A stretch of 64,000 nucleotides of DNA from Enterococcus_G camelliae (lineage in GTDB: Bacteria; Bacillota; Bacilli; Lactobacillales; Enterococcaceae): contig NZ_JBHUMO010000056.1 in assembly GCF_042685105.1 (NCBI RefSeq), positions 1-64,000 on the forward strand. The letters run 5' to 3'. Positions 53,191 to 61,338 of this stretch are shown here, one piece after another. Each line of letters opens with the position of its first letter. Position 1 is the stretch's first letter. Below the pieces are notes generated by a model, which was not told the origin of the DNA, ran no database searches, and saw only the letters and a list, made by a program, of their open reading frames with translations. The position numbers were made by a program, and so were the translations under genes.

Positions 53191-53280
53191 TGCTATAGTA
53201 GAAAAGGAGAAAAATCAAAGATGCATGGAGCTTCACAAGCTAACTTCTTGAAAGTTCAACTAAAAGTCCATACTATAGCA
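53191..53280 (+). promoter_or_regulatory. Extended -10 and inverted-repeat region upstream of DUF1033 gene
   Basis: TGCTATAGTA (53191-53200) contains the extended -10 TGCTATAGT. Its exact inverse TACTATAGCA lies at 53271-53280. Between them are two small hairpins, AGCTTCACAAGCT and AACTTCTTGAAAGTT. If transcription starts about 53206 the left arm is not in the RNA. Whether this is a regulatory site is unknown. Confidence 0.45.
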
Positions 53281-53332
53281 TTTAGTGGAGACGTAATGTC
53301 AGAACTTGAAAGATAAGTGAGGATGGAAAAAC

Positions 53333-53695
53333 ATGTATCAGGTAATCACAATGTATGGTGACAATGAGCCATGGTGGTTTTTTGAAGACTGGCGCAAAGA
53401 TATTGATGAAGAACACGTATTTCGTTCACTTGAAGAGGCCGAACGCTGTTACCAAAAACAATGGACGAAATTAAGAGAACAATACAAACATATCTATGCC
53501 CGTGCAAATTATTTAAGTGCTTTTTGGAATGAAACAGAAGTACGTTGGTGTGAAGAATGTGATGATGATTTGCAACAATACAAAGGTTTGGCCCTTTTAA
53601 AAGACTATCAACCTGTCACCGTAGAAAGCAGAAAGGAACTGTATGAAGCAACTAATTCTAGCCGAAAAACCAAGCGTTGCCAAAGATCTCTCTAG
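53333..53695 (+). CDS. DUF1033-family protein
   Basis: 120 residues. MYQVITMYGDNEPWWFFEDW at the N-terminus and VRWCEECDDDLQQYKGLALL later are typical of the DUF1033 family. Soluble, acidic, with two close cysteines. AAGTGAGGATGGAAAAAC lies before the ATG. Its last 53 bases overlap the start of topB in another frame, so the C-terminal tail (about the last 17 residues) is probably not conserved. Function unknown. Confidence 0.82.
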   Translation: MYQVITMYGDNEPWWFFEDWRKDIDEEHVFRSLEEAERCYQKQWTKLREQYKHIYARANYLSAFWNETEVRWCEECDDDLQQYKGLALLKDYQPVTVESRKELYEATNSSRKTKRCQRSL

Positions 53696-55730
53696 GGTAT
53701 TAGGTGCAACGCAAAAACAAAAGAATTATTACGAAGGCCCAACTGTCATTGTGACATGGGCCCTTGGTCATTTATTGGGATTAAAAATGCCTGAAGAGGT
53801 AAATAAAGAGTGGCAAACCTGGCAACTTGAAACACTGCCAATGATTCCCAAGAAAATTGGGATTCAACCATTACCCAAAACAGGGCAGCAATTAAAAGCA
53901 ATCAAACAACTTGCACAGCGCAAAGATGTCAAAGAACTAGTGATTGCAACTGACGCAGGTCGTGAGGGAGAATTGGTTGCTCGTTGGATTATCGAGTGGA
54001 TTCGCTTTGATAAACCAATCAAGCGATTATGGATCTCTTCACAGACCGACAAAGCAATCAAAGAAGGATTTCGTAAACTGAGACCAGCTGAAGAATACCA
54101 GAACTTGTACCAATCTGCCTTAGCACGAGCACAAGCGGATTGGCTTGTCGGATTGAATGTTACACGAGCACTGACGGTCAAATACAAAGATAATTTAAGT
54201 GCAGGTCGGGTCCAAACCCCTACGCTTGCACTCGTCAGAAAACAAGAGCAAGCTATTGAAAAATTTCGCGCACAAACCTATTATCAAGTTGAATTGGCAG
54301 TAGGTAATTTGCGGGCAACGATGGCTCAAAAAAATCCGTATGCCTTTCAAGAGGCAGCCCAAGCACAAGAAGTCATCAAACAATTACAGACACAAAAAGG
54401 TAAAGTAGCATCCATACAAGAAAAATCACAAAAACAAGCGGCACCATTGCCTTATGATTTGACAGAATTGCAACAGGAAGCCAATGCACGCTACGGGTAT
54501 TCGGCTAAAAAAACACTTGGTCTGGTTCAAAGTCTATACGAACTACACAAACTAGTCAGCTACCCACGAACCGATAGCAAATATTTACCAAAAGATTTGC
54601 AACAGACTATGAAAGAACGCTTGGCAGCAGTTGCTTCTTTTTCACCCGAAGTCAAACTTTACCTAAAAAATGGGGCGAAAGTCATTCAAACGAATGTCTT
54701 CAATGACGCCAAAGTGACGGATCATCATGGTTTAATTCCTACAGAAGAACGGGCGCGCTATGAAAAGCTAAGCAGTGACGAACAAAAAATTTATCAACTA
54801 ATTGTTCAACGCTTCTTGGGATTATTCGCACAACCCCATCTCACCAAGCAACAAACGGTCGTTGTAACCTTTGGGACGGCGCAGTTTTCCTTTCAACAAA
54901 AGCAAGTGATGCAAAGTGGCTGGAAACAACCAACCTCAACGGAAGCGCAGGTAAACTGGGAAAATTGGTCAAAAGAACAGCAGATTGCTCCTGCCTTTCA
55001 ACTAAAAAAAGGCTTAACAATGCCACCCAAACCGTTAACAGAAGGTACGCTATTAGGAAAAATGGAGAAATTTCATCTAGGTACCCCAGCTACCCGTGCG
55101 GAAATCATTGATAAGTTAATCAAGAGTGAATTGATGGAGCGCACTGGCAATCATTTGGTTGTTACACCAAAGGGCAAACAATTGTTGACATTGGTCAATC
55201 CGGATTTAGTGACTCCAGCTTTAACCCAAAAATGGGAAGAAGAGTTAGAGGCCATTGCAGCGGGAAAATACAAACTTCAAACCTTTGTTACCCAAATCGA
55301 GCAAGACACCCGGGAATTAGTCAAAGAAATTAAGCAAAGTGAAGCCACCTATCAAGATTTTGCCTTGACTCAAAAGAAATGCCCCGAATGTGGGGAGCTG
55401 TTGCGTGAAAAAAATACGCGTGATGGCAAAATATATGTGTGTACGAACGCTACTTGTAGTTACCATAGACGAAAAGACCCGAAAGTTTCCAATCATCGTT
55501 GTCCACAATGTCATCGAAAAATGGAGATCATTGAAGGGAAAAATGGTGCCTTCTTCCGTTGCAAATATGATGGAACAACCGAAAAAATGATGGAAACAAA
55601 AGAACGAAAGAAAAAAATGACCAAACAAGAAGAACGGAAATTGGTCAAAAAATATAGTCAATCAGAAGAACAAGTGGAAAGCCCACTTGCCGCAGCGTTA
55701 AAAGCGGCGATGGAGCAAACAAAAAAATAA
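53643..55730 (+). CDS. topB: DNA topoisomerase III
   Basis: Type IA topoisomerase that passes single strands and decatenates DNA. 695 residues. N-terminal TOPRIM (LILAEKPSVAKDLSRVLG, then ATDAGREGELVARW), active-site Tyr in SYPRTDSKYL, and C-terminal zinc-ribbon-like cysteines (CPECGELL and HRCPQCHRKMEI with CKYDGT). AGAAAGGAACTGT precedes the ATG. It overlaps the DUF1033 gene by 53 bases. A terminator follows. Confidence 0.96.
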   Translation: MKQLILAEKPSVAKDLSRVLGATQKQKNYYEGPTVIVTWALGHLLGLKMPEEVNKEWQTWQLETLPMIPKKIGIQPLPKTGQQLKAIKQLAQRKDVKELVIATDAGREGELVARWIIEWIRFDKPIKRLWISSQTDKAIKEGFRKLRPAEEYQNLYQSALARAQADWLVGLNVTRALTVKYKDNLSAGRVQTPTLALVRKQEQAIEKFRAQTYYQVELAVGNLRATMAQKNPYAFQEAAQAQEVIKQLQTQKGKVASIQEKSQKQAAPLPYDLTELQQEANARYGYSAKKTLGLVQSLYELHKLVSYPRTDSKYLPKDLQQTMKERLAAVASFSPEVKLYLKNGAKVIQTNVFNDAKVTDHHGLIPTEERARYEKLSSDEQKIYQLIVQRFLGLFAQPHLTKQQTVVVTFGTAQFSFQQKQVMQSGWKQPTSTEAQVNWENWSKEQQIAPAFQLKKGLTMPPKPLTEGTLLGKMEKFHLGTPATRAEIIDKLIKSELMERTGNHLVVTPKGKQLLTLVNPDLVTPALTQKWEEELEAIAAGKYKLQTFVTQIEQDTRELVKEIKQSEATYQDFALTQKKCPECGELLREKNTRDGKIYVCTNATCSYHRRKDPKVSNHRCPQCHRKMEIIEGKNGAFFRCKYDGTTEKMMETKERKKKMTKQEERKLVKKYSQSEEQVESPLAAALKAAMEQTKK

Positions 55731-55738
55731 AAGCAAAA

Positions 55739-55815
55739 GAAAAAATGATTCAGTCATTCGTAGCTACTACGGTTAAACGCACGTAGCAACACGAAGCAAT
55801 TGAATCATTTTTTTT
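55739..55815. terminator. Bidirectional terminator after topB
   Basis: Arms AAAAAATGATTCA / TGAATCATTTTTTTT with inner TTCGT/ACGAA and CTAC/GTAG pairs, between convergent genes. Confidence 0.85.
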
Positions 55816-55822
55816 GGGCAAA

Positions 55823-56173
55823 TTATTCGTTTATCACTTGTGCATCAAGACAAATACTAGCAATGGCTATAACCATAAGGGGCAGCATAATTTGTAAATA
55901 AATGCCATCTGCTAACCAATCGCTTAATATGCCATACAATACCCACGAAAAAGTAAGAAAAGCCAATCGCATATTGGCAAGAGAGAATGATCGAAAATAA
56001 TTTAGTATGAAGAATGTATTCATGACATAGCCAATTAACCAAAAGATAGGTTCGATGGTTTGGGCGCTATCTTGAGCAAGTGTCAGCATTAAATAAGCAA
56101 TTAAGGCGGCTATTAAAAATAAAAAATGATGATAATAATGACGGTTTTGTTTCAATGTATGCACAGAAGACAC
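55823..56173 (-). CDS. Small membrane protein of unknown function
   Basis: 116 residues with four hydrophobic segments (about 17-33, 41-60, 68-86 and 92-108). I do not recognise it. GGAAGTGTCTTCTG lies before the ATG. The upstream bases contain the inverted repeat ACTTCC/GGAAGT around the ribosome site. It is a single gene. Confidence 0.65.
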   Translation of the reverse strand: MSSVHTLKQNRHYYHHFLFLIAALIAYLMLTLAQDSAQTIEPIFWLIGYVMNTFFILNYFRSFSLANMRLAFLTFSWVLYGILSDWLADGIYLQIMLPLMVIAIASICLDAQVINE

Positions 56174-56271
56174 TTCCTTTCGAACGGAAGTATAGCAACT
56201 CGGATGAGCAAATTCAATAGATGTGATAAAACTGAAAGGTAATTGTTCGTTTGGTTACAAATTATGTAAGG

Positions 56272-56310
56272 AAAAACCACCAAAAACGGGCAAGTTTTTG
56301 GTGGTTTTGG
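56272..56310. terminator. Strong hairpin in the gap before the small membrane gene
   Basis: Arms AAAACCACCAAAAAC / GTTTTTGGTGGTTTT with a six-base loop. It stands between the sugar ATPase gene end and the small membrane-protein gene and may be a second terminator for the ATPase gene or an upstream leader element. Confidence 0.6.
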
Positions 56311-56345
56311 TTAGGGGGTACAAATAAGGAAAAATATATAAGTAG

Positions 56346-56382
56346 TTGAGAAAAGGGAAGGGGCAAACTTCCCTTTTCTCAA
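56346..56382 (-). terminator. Terminator of the sugar ATPase gene
   Basis: Perfect 15-base arms TTGAGAAAAGGGAAG / CTTCCCTTTTCTCAA, 13 bases after the stop codon on the minus strand. Confidence 0.8.
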
Positions 56383-56394
56383 GAACTAACAAAA

Positions 56395-57504
56395 TTAATG
56401 AAGAGTAATCACTTCTTCAGTTTCTTTGTCAAAGAAGTGTGCTTTGTTAATGTTGAAAGCTAATTCAACATGTTCACCAGGATTGTGGAAGTCACGTGCA
56501 TCTACTTTGGAAATAAATTCAGTATTACCAACACGTGTGTATAGCATCGTTTCCGCACCCAATAGTTCAGATACAACGACTTCTGCTTTGACCGTTGCTT
56601 CAGGGGAAGATTGTAAAACAACTTCTTCGCTGTGGATGTCTTCAGGACGGATACCAAAAACGACTTCTTTGCCTTCATATCCTTTTTCAACTAAGACTTT
56701 GTTGCGACCTTCAGGAATACGTAAACTTAAACCAAGACCGTCAGAAATGACGCCATCTTTTAACACAACGTTAAAGAAGTTCATGGCAGGTGAGCCAATA
56801 AAGCCAGCAACAAAAACATTGTTCGGTGTATTGTAAACTTCTTTAGGTGATCCGATTTGTTGGATGATACCATCCTTCATGATAACAATTCGATCCGCCA
56901 TGGTCATCGCTTCTGTTTGGTCATGAGTAACGTAAATGGTCGTTGTTGATAGACGACGGTGCAACTTAGCAATTTCTGCACGCATAGCTACACGTAGTTT
57001 TGCATCTAAGTTTGATAATGGTTCATCCATTAAAAAGACTTTCGCATCACGAACGATTGCTCGACCTAAGGCAACACGTTGACGTTGACCACCTGATAAG
57101 GCAGCTGGTTTACGATCAAGGTATTCAGTTAAACCTAAAATTTCAGCAGCATTTTCGACACGTTTCTTAATATCCGCTTTGTCGTATTTCCGTAATTTTA
57201 ACCCAAAAGCCATATTGTCATAAACAGACATATGTGGGTACAAGGCGTAGTTTTGGAAAACCATTGCGATGTCACGATCTTTTGGTGCGACATCATTCAT
57301 GACTTTGTCGCCAATGAATAGTTCGCCTTCAGTAATGTCTTCCAATCCGGCAATCATGCGAAGCGTTGTTGATTTTCCGCATCCAGAAGGGCCTACGAAG
57401 ACAATAAATTCACGATCTGCGATATCTAAGTTAAAATCTGTTACGGAATAACTATCTGAATTGTCATATTTTTTATAGACATGTTTTAATGCCATTTCTA
57501 CCAT
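56395..57504 (-). CDS. msmK: Sugar ABC transporter ATP-binding protein, MsmK/UgpC type
   Basis: 369-residue ATPase of the CUT1 carbohydrate group: Walker A GPSGCGKST, signature LSGGQRQR, Walker B VFLMDEPLSNLD, switch His in THDQTEAMTMAD, then a C-terminal regulatory TOBE-type domain (VVFGIRPEDIHSEE). Such shared ATPases energise several sugar importers; no permease is adjacent, which fits. The start follows AAGAAGGAATTTCA; a longer start nine codons upstream is less likely. A cre-like site lies upstream. Confidence 0.92.
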   Translation of the reverse strand: MVEMALKHVYKKYDNSDSYSVTDFNLDIADREFIVFVGPSGCGKSTTLRMIAGLEDITEGELFIGDKVMNDVAPKDRDIAMVFQNYALYPHMSVYDNMAFGLKLRKYDKADIKKRVENAAEILGLTEYLDRKPAALSGGQRQRVALGRAIVRDAKVFLMDEPLSNLDAKLRVAMRAEIAKLHRRLSTTTIYVTHDQTEAMTMADRIVIMKDGIIQQIGSPKEVYNTPNNVFVAGFIGSPAMNFFNVVLKDGVISDGLGLSLRIPEGRNKVLVEKGYEGKEVVFGIRPEDIHSEEVVLQSSPEATVKAEVVVSELLGAETMLYTRVGNTEFISKVDARDFHNPGEHVELAFNINKAHFFDKETEEVITLH

Positions 57505-57548
57505 TGAAATTCCTTCTTTCTTTGAACTCATCTTATAGCTCTACTATA

Positions 57549-57563
57549 ATGAAAACGATTTAT
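57549..57563. promoter_or_regulatory. cre-like catabolite control site
   Basis: ATGAAAACGATTTAT matches the CcpA consensus WTGNAANCGNWNNCW at all fixed positions except one. It lies about 45 bases upstream of the msmK-type start, over its promoter region. Confidence 0.6.
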
Positions 57564-57625
57564 CGAGACAATGGAAACGTGCACAAAAAAAAACAGATTG
57601 CTTGTGCAACCTGTCATAAAAGTGA

Positions 57626-58495
57626 CTAAACGACAAAATTTTCAATAAGCAATTGGCAAAGAAACAATTGATTTGTTTCTTTTAAATTTAATAAGCTTGC
57701 TTGTTGAAATTTATCAAGTTTGTATTGCAATGTATTGCGGTGCATGAATAACTCTTTGGCGGTTGAACTAATGTTGCCTTGATTTTTCCACAGAGTTGTC
57801 AATATCTCTGGCAAATCTGTAGCGGCAAACCAATGTGTGGCTAAAGATTGAAGCAAATAGCTCGAAGCTAACGTCCGCTGAGTACAGTAGCTAATCAGTA
57901 ACAAGGCCAAATCACAAGCACTCTCTTGTCTGCGACTTCCGACAAAAAAAGAAAAGAGGGACTCTTCCTCTGTAAATAATTTATGAAACGATAAGGTCGC
58001 TGGGTGAAAATAGCCAACAAAAATTCGACTGTAGCTATCAAAATCACCATCTAATGCTAAAAAGAGACCAGCTAATTCATTGGTTGAAAAAGAGTAGTCA
58101 TCTTGCTTTTCTACTAGGATAGCATATTGATTTGTCACGAAAAAAGCATCTACCAATTGCGGTAGTAACAAGCGAATTTCTTTTAACCAAGAAGATTGAT
58201 CCAATGAGTGCGTCTGATTCCAAGCCACTTGAATGATGCGATAATTCCCTGTCGGAACCTCAATTGTTTCTTGCATGAGCAAATACCGATACCAAGGATG
58301 TGCGTGATCTTTGGTAAAACTGGTTTCTTCTTCCGAGAGATGTTGCAACAACCGCATTTCAGTGGGGGACAACTGTTCTTTTGCAATCCAAATGTAGCCT
58401 TTCTTTGAAGGAAAAGAAAAAATGGTTTGCTCACCAGATGGCAATGTATGCAATTCTGCTTGGGGATAAATCGAAACAAGTTCATTGAATTCCAT
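57626..58495 (-). CDS. PucR/CdaR-type transcriptional regulator
   Basis: 289 residues. The C-terminal helix-turn-helix of the PucR group is clear: TLWKNQGNISSTAKELFMHRNTLQYKLDKF. The N-terminal part is a sensor domain I cannot identify further. GAGGAGGTATTGG precedes the ATG; a start 14 codons upstream is in frame but lacks support. It lies upstream of and co-directional with the sugar ATPase gene, but a promoter and cre site separate them. Its target and ligand are unknown. Confidence 0.85.
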   Translation of the reverse strand: MEFNELVSIYPQAELHTLPSGEQTIFSFPSKKGYIWIAKEQLSPTEMRLLQHLSEEETSFTKDHAHPWYRYLLMQETIEVPTGNYRIIQVAWNQTHSLDQSSWLKEIRLLLPQLVDAFFVTNQYAILVEKQDDYSFSTNELAGLFLALDGDFDSYSRIFVGYFHPATLSFHKLFTEEESLFSFFVGSRRQESACDLALLLISYCTQRTLASSYLLQSLATHWFAATDLPEILTTLWKNQGNISSTAKELFMHRNTLQYKLDKFQQASLLNLKETNQLFLCQLLIENFVV

Positions 58496-58593
58496 TCCAA
58501 TACCTCCTCTATCTACTTTCATTGTAATGAAAATCATCCGTTACGCAAGAAAAAATGAGTATCGATAAAATGAGAATATGATAAGAAAAAGGA

Positions 58594-58622
58594 TTGACAT
58601 TTTCATTTATAACAGGTAAAGT
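58594..58622 (+). promoter_or_regulatory. Promoter of the T-box leader
   Basis: TTGACA (58594-58599), 17-base spacer, TAAAGT (58617-58622), directly upstream of the T-box leader. Confidence 0.75.
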
Positions 58623-58628
58623 AAGGTC

Positions 58629-58889
58629 AACAAACGAAAGACTATGACAAGAACCAGTAAATTTGTCGCTGTTTGAGAGAGTCTCTGGCCGGTGAGAAGA
58701 GATAGCGGGGCAAGTTGAAGCACATCTTGGAGTTGATTTTCTGAAAGTAGTAGGAAAATTCGGGAGGCCCGTTATAGCTGTAGTCATTTAAACGAAATTG
58801 ACTCATTAAGGTTTTTGTTGTAAGACAAAAGCAAAAAAAGGTGGAACCACGTAAATACGTCCTTTAGTCGCTTGACTAAGGGCTTTTTT
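58629..58889 (+). promoter_or_regulatory. T-box riboswitch, histidine specifier, first module
   Basis: Stem I carries the loop-E AGTA (58656-58659) opposite GAA (58717-58719), and the distal loop GGCCGGTGAGAAG. By the pattern GAA-N-XYZ-A, the specifier is CAC (58721-58723), a histidine codon. Stem III is TTTTTG/CAAAAG near 58811-58830. The T-box AGGTGGAACCACG (58839-58851) forms the antiterminator with TCCTTT. The terminator CCTTTAGTC/GACTAAGGG plus T-run ends at 58889. Uncharged tRNA-His should allow read-through to the amino-acid transporter downstream. Confidence 0.88.
58861..58889 (+). terminator. First T-box terminator
   Basis: Stem CCTTTAGTC / GACTAAGGG with GCTT loop and TTTTTT; alternative to the first antiterminator. 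Confidence 0.85.
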
Positions 58890-58923
58890 CTTTCTATCGA
58901 TGAGATTTGTTTAGGTGGCTCAA

Positions 58924-59003
58924 GAGGTTTTTTTCGCAAGAAAGAGATGAATTGAGGTGGCACCACGTAGACACGTCCTCTGGCTTATGGCCAGAGTTTT
59001 TTT
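58924..59003 (+). promoter_or_regulatory. Second T-box stem III/antiterminator/terminator module
   Basis: A second copy of the expression platform without its own Stem I. A hairpin like stem III (TTTTTTTCGCAAGAAAGA) is followed by the T-box AGGTGGCACCACG (58955-58967), the complementary GTCCTC, and the terminator CTCTGGC/GCCAGAG with seven T. It aligns with the first module over about 60 bases, which points to duplication. Confidence 0.85.
58977..59003 (+). terminator. Second T-box terminator
   Basis: Stem CTCTGGC / GCCAGAG with a TTATG-type loop and TTTTTTT; competes with the second antiterminator. Confidence 0.85.
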
Positions 59004-59126
59004 ATTTTGTTAAACAATCAGCCTTTAAATAGAGGAGGGTACGTCTTATCGGACATGCATTGAAAACGGAGTAAATGCGGTATCATTAGGAAGATGAGAC
59101 AAAAATTTTTTGGAGGAGAGAGAACG

Positions 59127-59768
59127 ATGGCTTATTTTTTATCTTTGTTTCCGCAACTAGCAAGTGGCATTGGCATTACCTTGAAATTATTTTTATTAAC
59201 AATTATAGGATCCGTACCATTAGGAATTGTTTTTGCGTTTTTCTTATCAAGTAAATTTGCACCATTGAAATGGGTCATGCAAGTGTATATTTGGTTAATG
59301 CGTGGTACCCCCTTGTTGTTGCAATTAATTTTTGTGTTCTACGGATTGCCATTGATTAATATTGTCTTTGAACGTTTTGATGCGGCACTATTTGCATTTG
59401 TGTTAAACTATGCGGCGTACTTCGCAGAGATTTTCCGTGGAGGCATCCAATCGATTCCGCAAGGGCAATACGAAGCGGCACGTGTTTTACGATTAAGCCC
59501 CATCCAAACCATTCGCAAAATCATTATTCCCCAGGTGACCAAAATTACGTTACCTTCTGTTGGAAATGAAGTGATCAACTTGGTAAAAGATACTTCTTTG
59601 ATTTACATTTTGGGTTTGTCCGACGTGATGCGTTTAGGGAAGATCGCTATGGAACGAGACACCACCCTGGTACCATTATTAGGTGTGGCAATTGTTTACC
59701 TTGTCATGACGGGGATTTGCACGGTGGTATTACGAAAATTGGAAAATCGATTGGATTATTATCGGTAG
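59127..59768 (+). CDS. Amino-acid ABC transporter permease (probable histidine uptake)
   Basis: 213-residue HisM/GlnP-type permease with about five membrane helices. The ATPase-contact loop is AEIFRGGIQSIPQGQYEAARVL, and LIRGTPLLLQLIFVFYGLP-type sequence lies near residue 60. The ATG follows GGAGGAGAG; an upstream in-frame ATG at 59094 lies before this ribosome site. It is the first gene behind the T-box and forms an operon with the ATPase and binding protein. Confidence 0.93.
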   Translation: MAYFLSLFPQLASGIGITLKLFLLTIIGSVPLGIVFAFFLSSKFAPLKWVMQVYIWLMRGTPLLLQLIFVFYGLPLINIVFERFDAALFAFVLNYAAYFAEIFRGGIQSIPQGQYEAARVLRLSPIQTIRKIIIPQVTKITLPSVGNEVINLVKDTSLIYILGLSDVMRLGKIAMERDTTLVPLLGVAIVYLVMTGICTVVLRKLENRLDYYR

Positions 59769-59780
59769 GAGGAAGCAGGC

Positions 59781-60413
59781 ATGTTAGAATTAAAAAAAAT
59801 CAACAAGTCATTTGGTGAGAAACAAGTGATTTGTGACTTAGATTTGACTATTCCCGATGGCACCATTCTAGCAATTGTGGGTCCTTCTGGTGGCGGGAAA
59901 ACCACCTTGTTACGAACGCTTGCCGGTCTTGAAACGGTCGATAGTGGTACCTTTTTACTTGATGGTAAGGTTTTCGATCCAACCAATACGAAAGACCAAG
60001 ATCAGGTAGTTGGCGTCGTATTTCAAGATTTTCAGTTGTTCCCACATCTTAGTGTTTTAGAAAATATTACTTTAGCACCGAAAATGGTTCTGAAAGAGAC
60101 GGGGGCAGTTGCCAACGAAAAAGCGAAAACATTGGCTACTCAACTGGGCATTGATAGTTTATTGAATCAATATCCTTATCAGCTTTCGGGTGGACAAAAA
60201 CAGCGGTTGGCGATTGCAAGAGCGATGGCAATGGCTCCCAAAGTATTGGCATATGATGAGCCAACGAGTGCCTTGGACCCAGCTCTACGGCAACAAGTGG
60301 AACAGTTGATCTTGAATCTGAAAGCACAAGGTGTCACACAGATTGTGGTTACCCATGATTTAACCTTTGCTGAAACGATTGCAGATCATTTATTGAAAGT
60401 AGAACCAAAATAA
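59781..60413 (+). CDS. Amino-acid ABC transporter ATP-binding protein (probable histidine uptake)
   Basis: 210 residues, short for the family (about 240), because the C-terminal region ends soon after the switch His (VVTHDLTFAETIADH). Walker A GPSGGGKTT, Q-loop VVFQDFQLFPHLS, signature LSGGQKQR and Walker B VLAYDEPTSALD are intact. The start follows TAGGAGGAAGCAGGC. It lies 12 bases after the permease and 14 before the binding protein. Confidence 0.93.
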   Translation: MLELKKINKSFGEKQVICDLDLTIPDGTILAIVGPSGGGKTTLLRTLAGLETVDSGTFLLDGKVFDPTNTKDQDQVVGVVFQDFQLFPHLSVLENITLAPKMVLKETGAVANEKAKTLATQLGIDSLLNQYPYQLSGGQKQRLAIARAMAMAPKVLAYDEPTSALDPALRQQVEQLILNLKAQGVTQIVVTHDLTFAETIADHLLKVEPK

Positions 60414-60427
60414 AGGAGGAAATACGG

Positions 60428-61231
60428 ATGAAAAAATGGGTAAGTTTGGTGATGATAGTGGCAAGTGTGATTGGTCTCGCTGCTTGTGGAAAGTCGGAAA
60501 AATCAACAGAAAGTGCAGCAGATAAAAAGACAGTTGTTGTTGGATTAGATGATACATTTGTCCCAATGGGGTTTAAAGATGATAGTGGAAAAATTGTGGG
60601 ATTTGACGTAGATTTAGCCAAAGCAGTGTTCGCATTAACGGATACGAAAGTGAAATTTCAATCAATCGACTGGTCAATGAAAGAAACTGAGCTAGCAAAT
60701 GGGACCATTGACATGATTTGGAATGGATATACTGTGAATGATGAAAGAAAGAAAAAGGTTACCTTTTCAGATACGTATATGAAAAATACGCAAATTTTGG
60801 TAACCAAAAAATCCAGTGGCATTACAAATGTTGAAGAGATGAAAGGGAAAGTTTTGGGCGCACAAGAAGGGTCTTCAGGATATAGTGTGTTCACAAAACA
60901 AGCCGAAGTATTAAAAAATCGTGTCAAAGATCAAGATGCAACCTTGTATGCAAGCTTCAATGAGGCTTTTATCGATTTGGAACATGGCCGGATTGATGGA
61001 CTCTTGGTAGACAATGTTTATGCTGGGTATTATTTAAAACAAGCGGGCAAATTGGCAGACTATGATTTGATTGCAACACCATATGCGCAAGAAGACTTTG
61101 CTGTCGGTGTGCGCAAAGGGGACACCAAATTAGCCAAAAAAATTAATGAAGGATTCAAAACATTAAAAGAGAATGGCAAATATGATGAAATCGCAAAAAA
61201 ATGGTTTGGTGATGAAGCTGCTTCAAAATAG
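60428..61231 (+). CDS. Amino-acid ABC transporter substrate-binding lipoprotein (probable histidine)
   Basis: 267 residues. Lipoprotein signal with lipobox LAAC (Cys20), then a family 3 solute-binding domain: VVGLDDTFVPMGFKD, GFDVDLAKAVFALT and GTIDMIWNGYTVNDERKK. The protein should be anchored outside the membrane and hand the amino acid to the permease. The histidine assignment comes only from the T-box specifier. AAAGGAGGAAATACGG precedes the ATG. A terminator shared with the convergent gene follows. Confidence 0.93.
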   Translation: MKKWVSLVMIVASVIGLAACGKSEKSTESAADKKTVVVGLDDTFVPMGFKDDSGKIVGFDVDLAKAVFALTDTKVKFQSIDWSMKETELANGTIDMIWNGYTVNDERKKKVTFSDTYMKNTQILVTKKSSGITNVEEMKGKVLGAQEGSSGYSVFTKQAEVLKNRVKDQDATLYASFNEAFIDLEHGRIDGLLVDNVYAGYYLKQAGKLADYDLIATPYAQEDFAVGVRKGDTKLAKKINEGFKTLKENGKYDEIAKKWFGDEAASK

Positions 61232-61272
61232 AATGTAACAACTGGTGAAAAGAAAAAGAACAGAACCATCTG

Positions 61273-61335
61273 AAAAACGCTCAACGATTCGTTGCTGACC
61301 ATGACAGCAGTCGACAAAATCGCTGAGCGTTTTTT
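61273..61335. terminator. Bidirectional terminator after the T-box operon
   Basis: Arms AAAACGCTCAACGATT / AATCGCTGAGCGTTTT with an inner stem GTTGCTG/CAGCAG-type, between convergent genes. Confidence 0.85.
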
Positions 61336-61338
61336 ATT

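Noticed and set aside
58890..59003. Second T-box as an independent full riboswitch
   Set aside because: Only about 35 bases separate terminator 1 from the second stem III, too few for a Stem I with specifier. Called a duplicated module instead.
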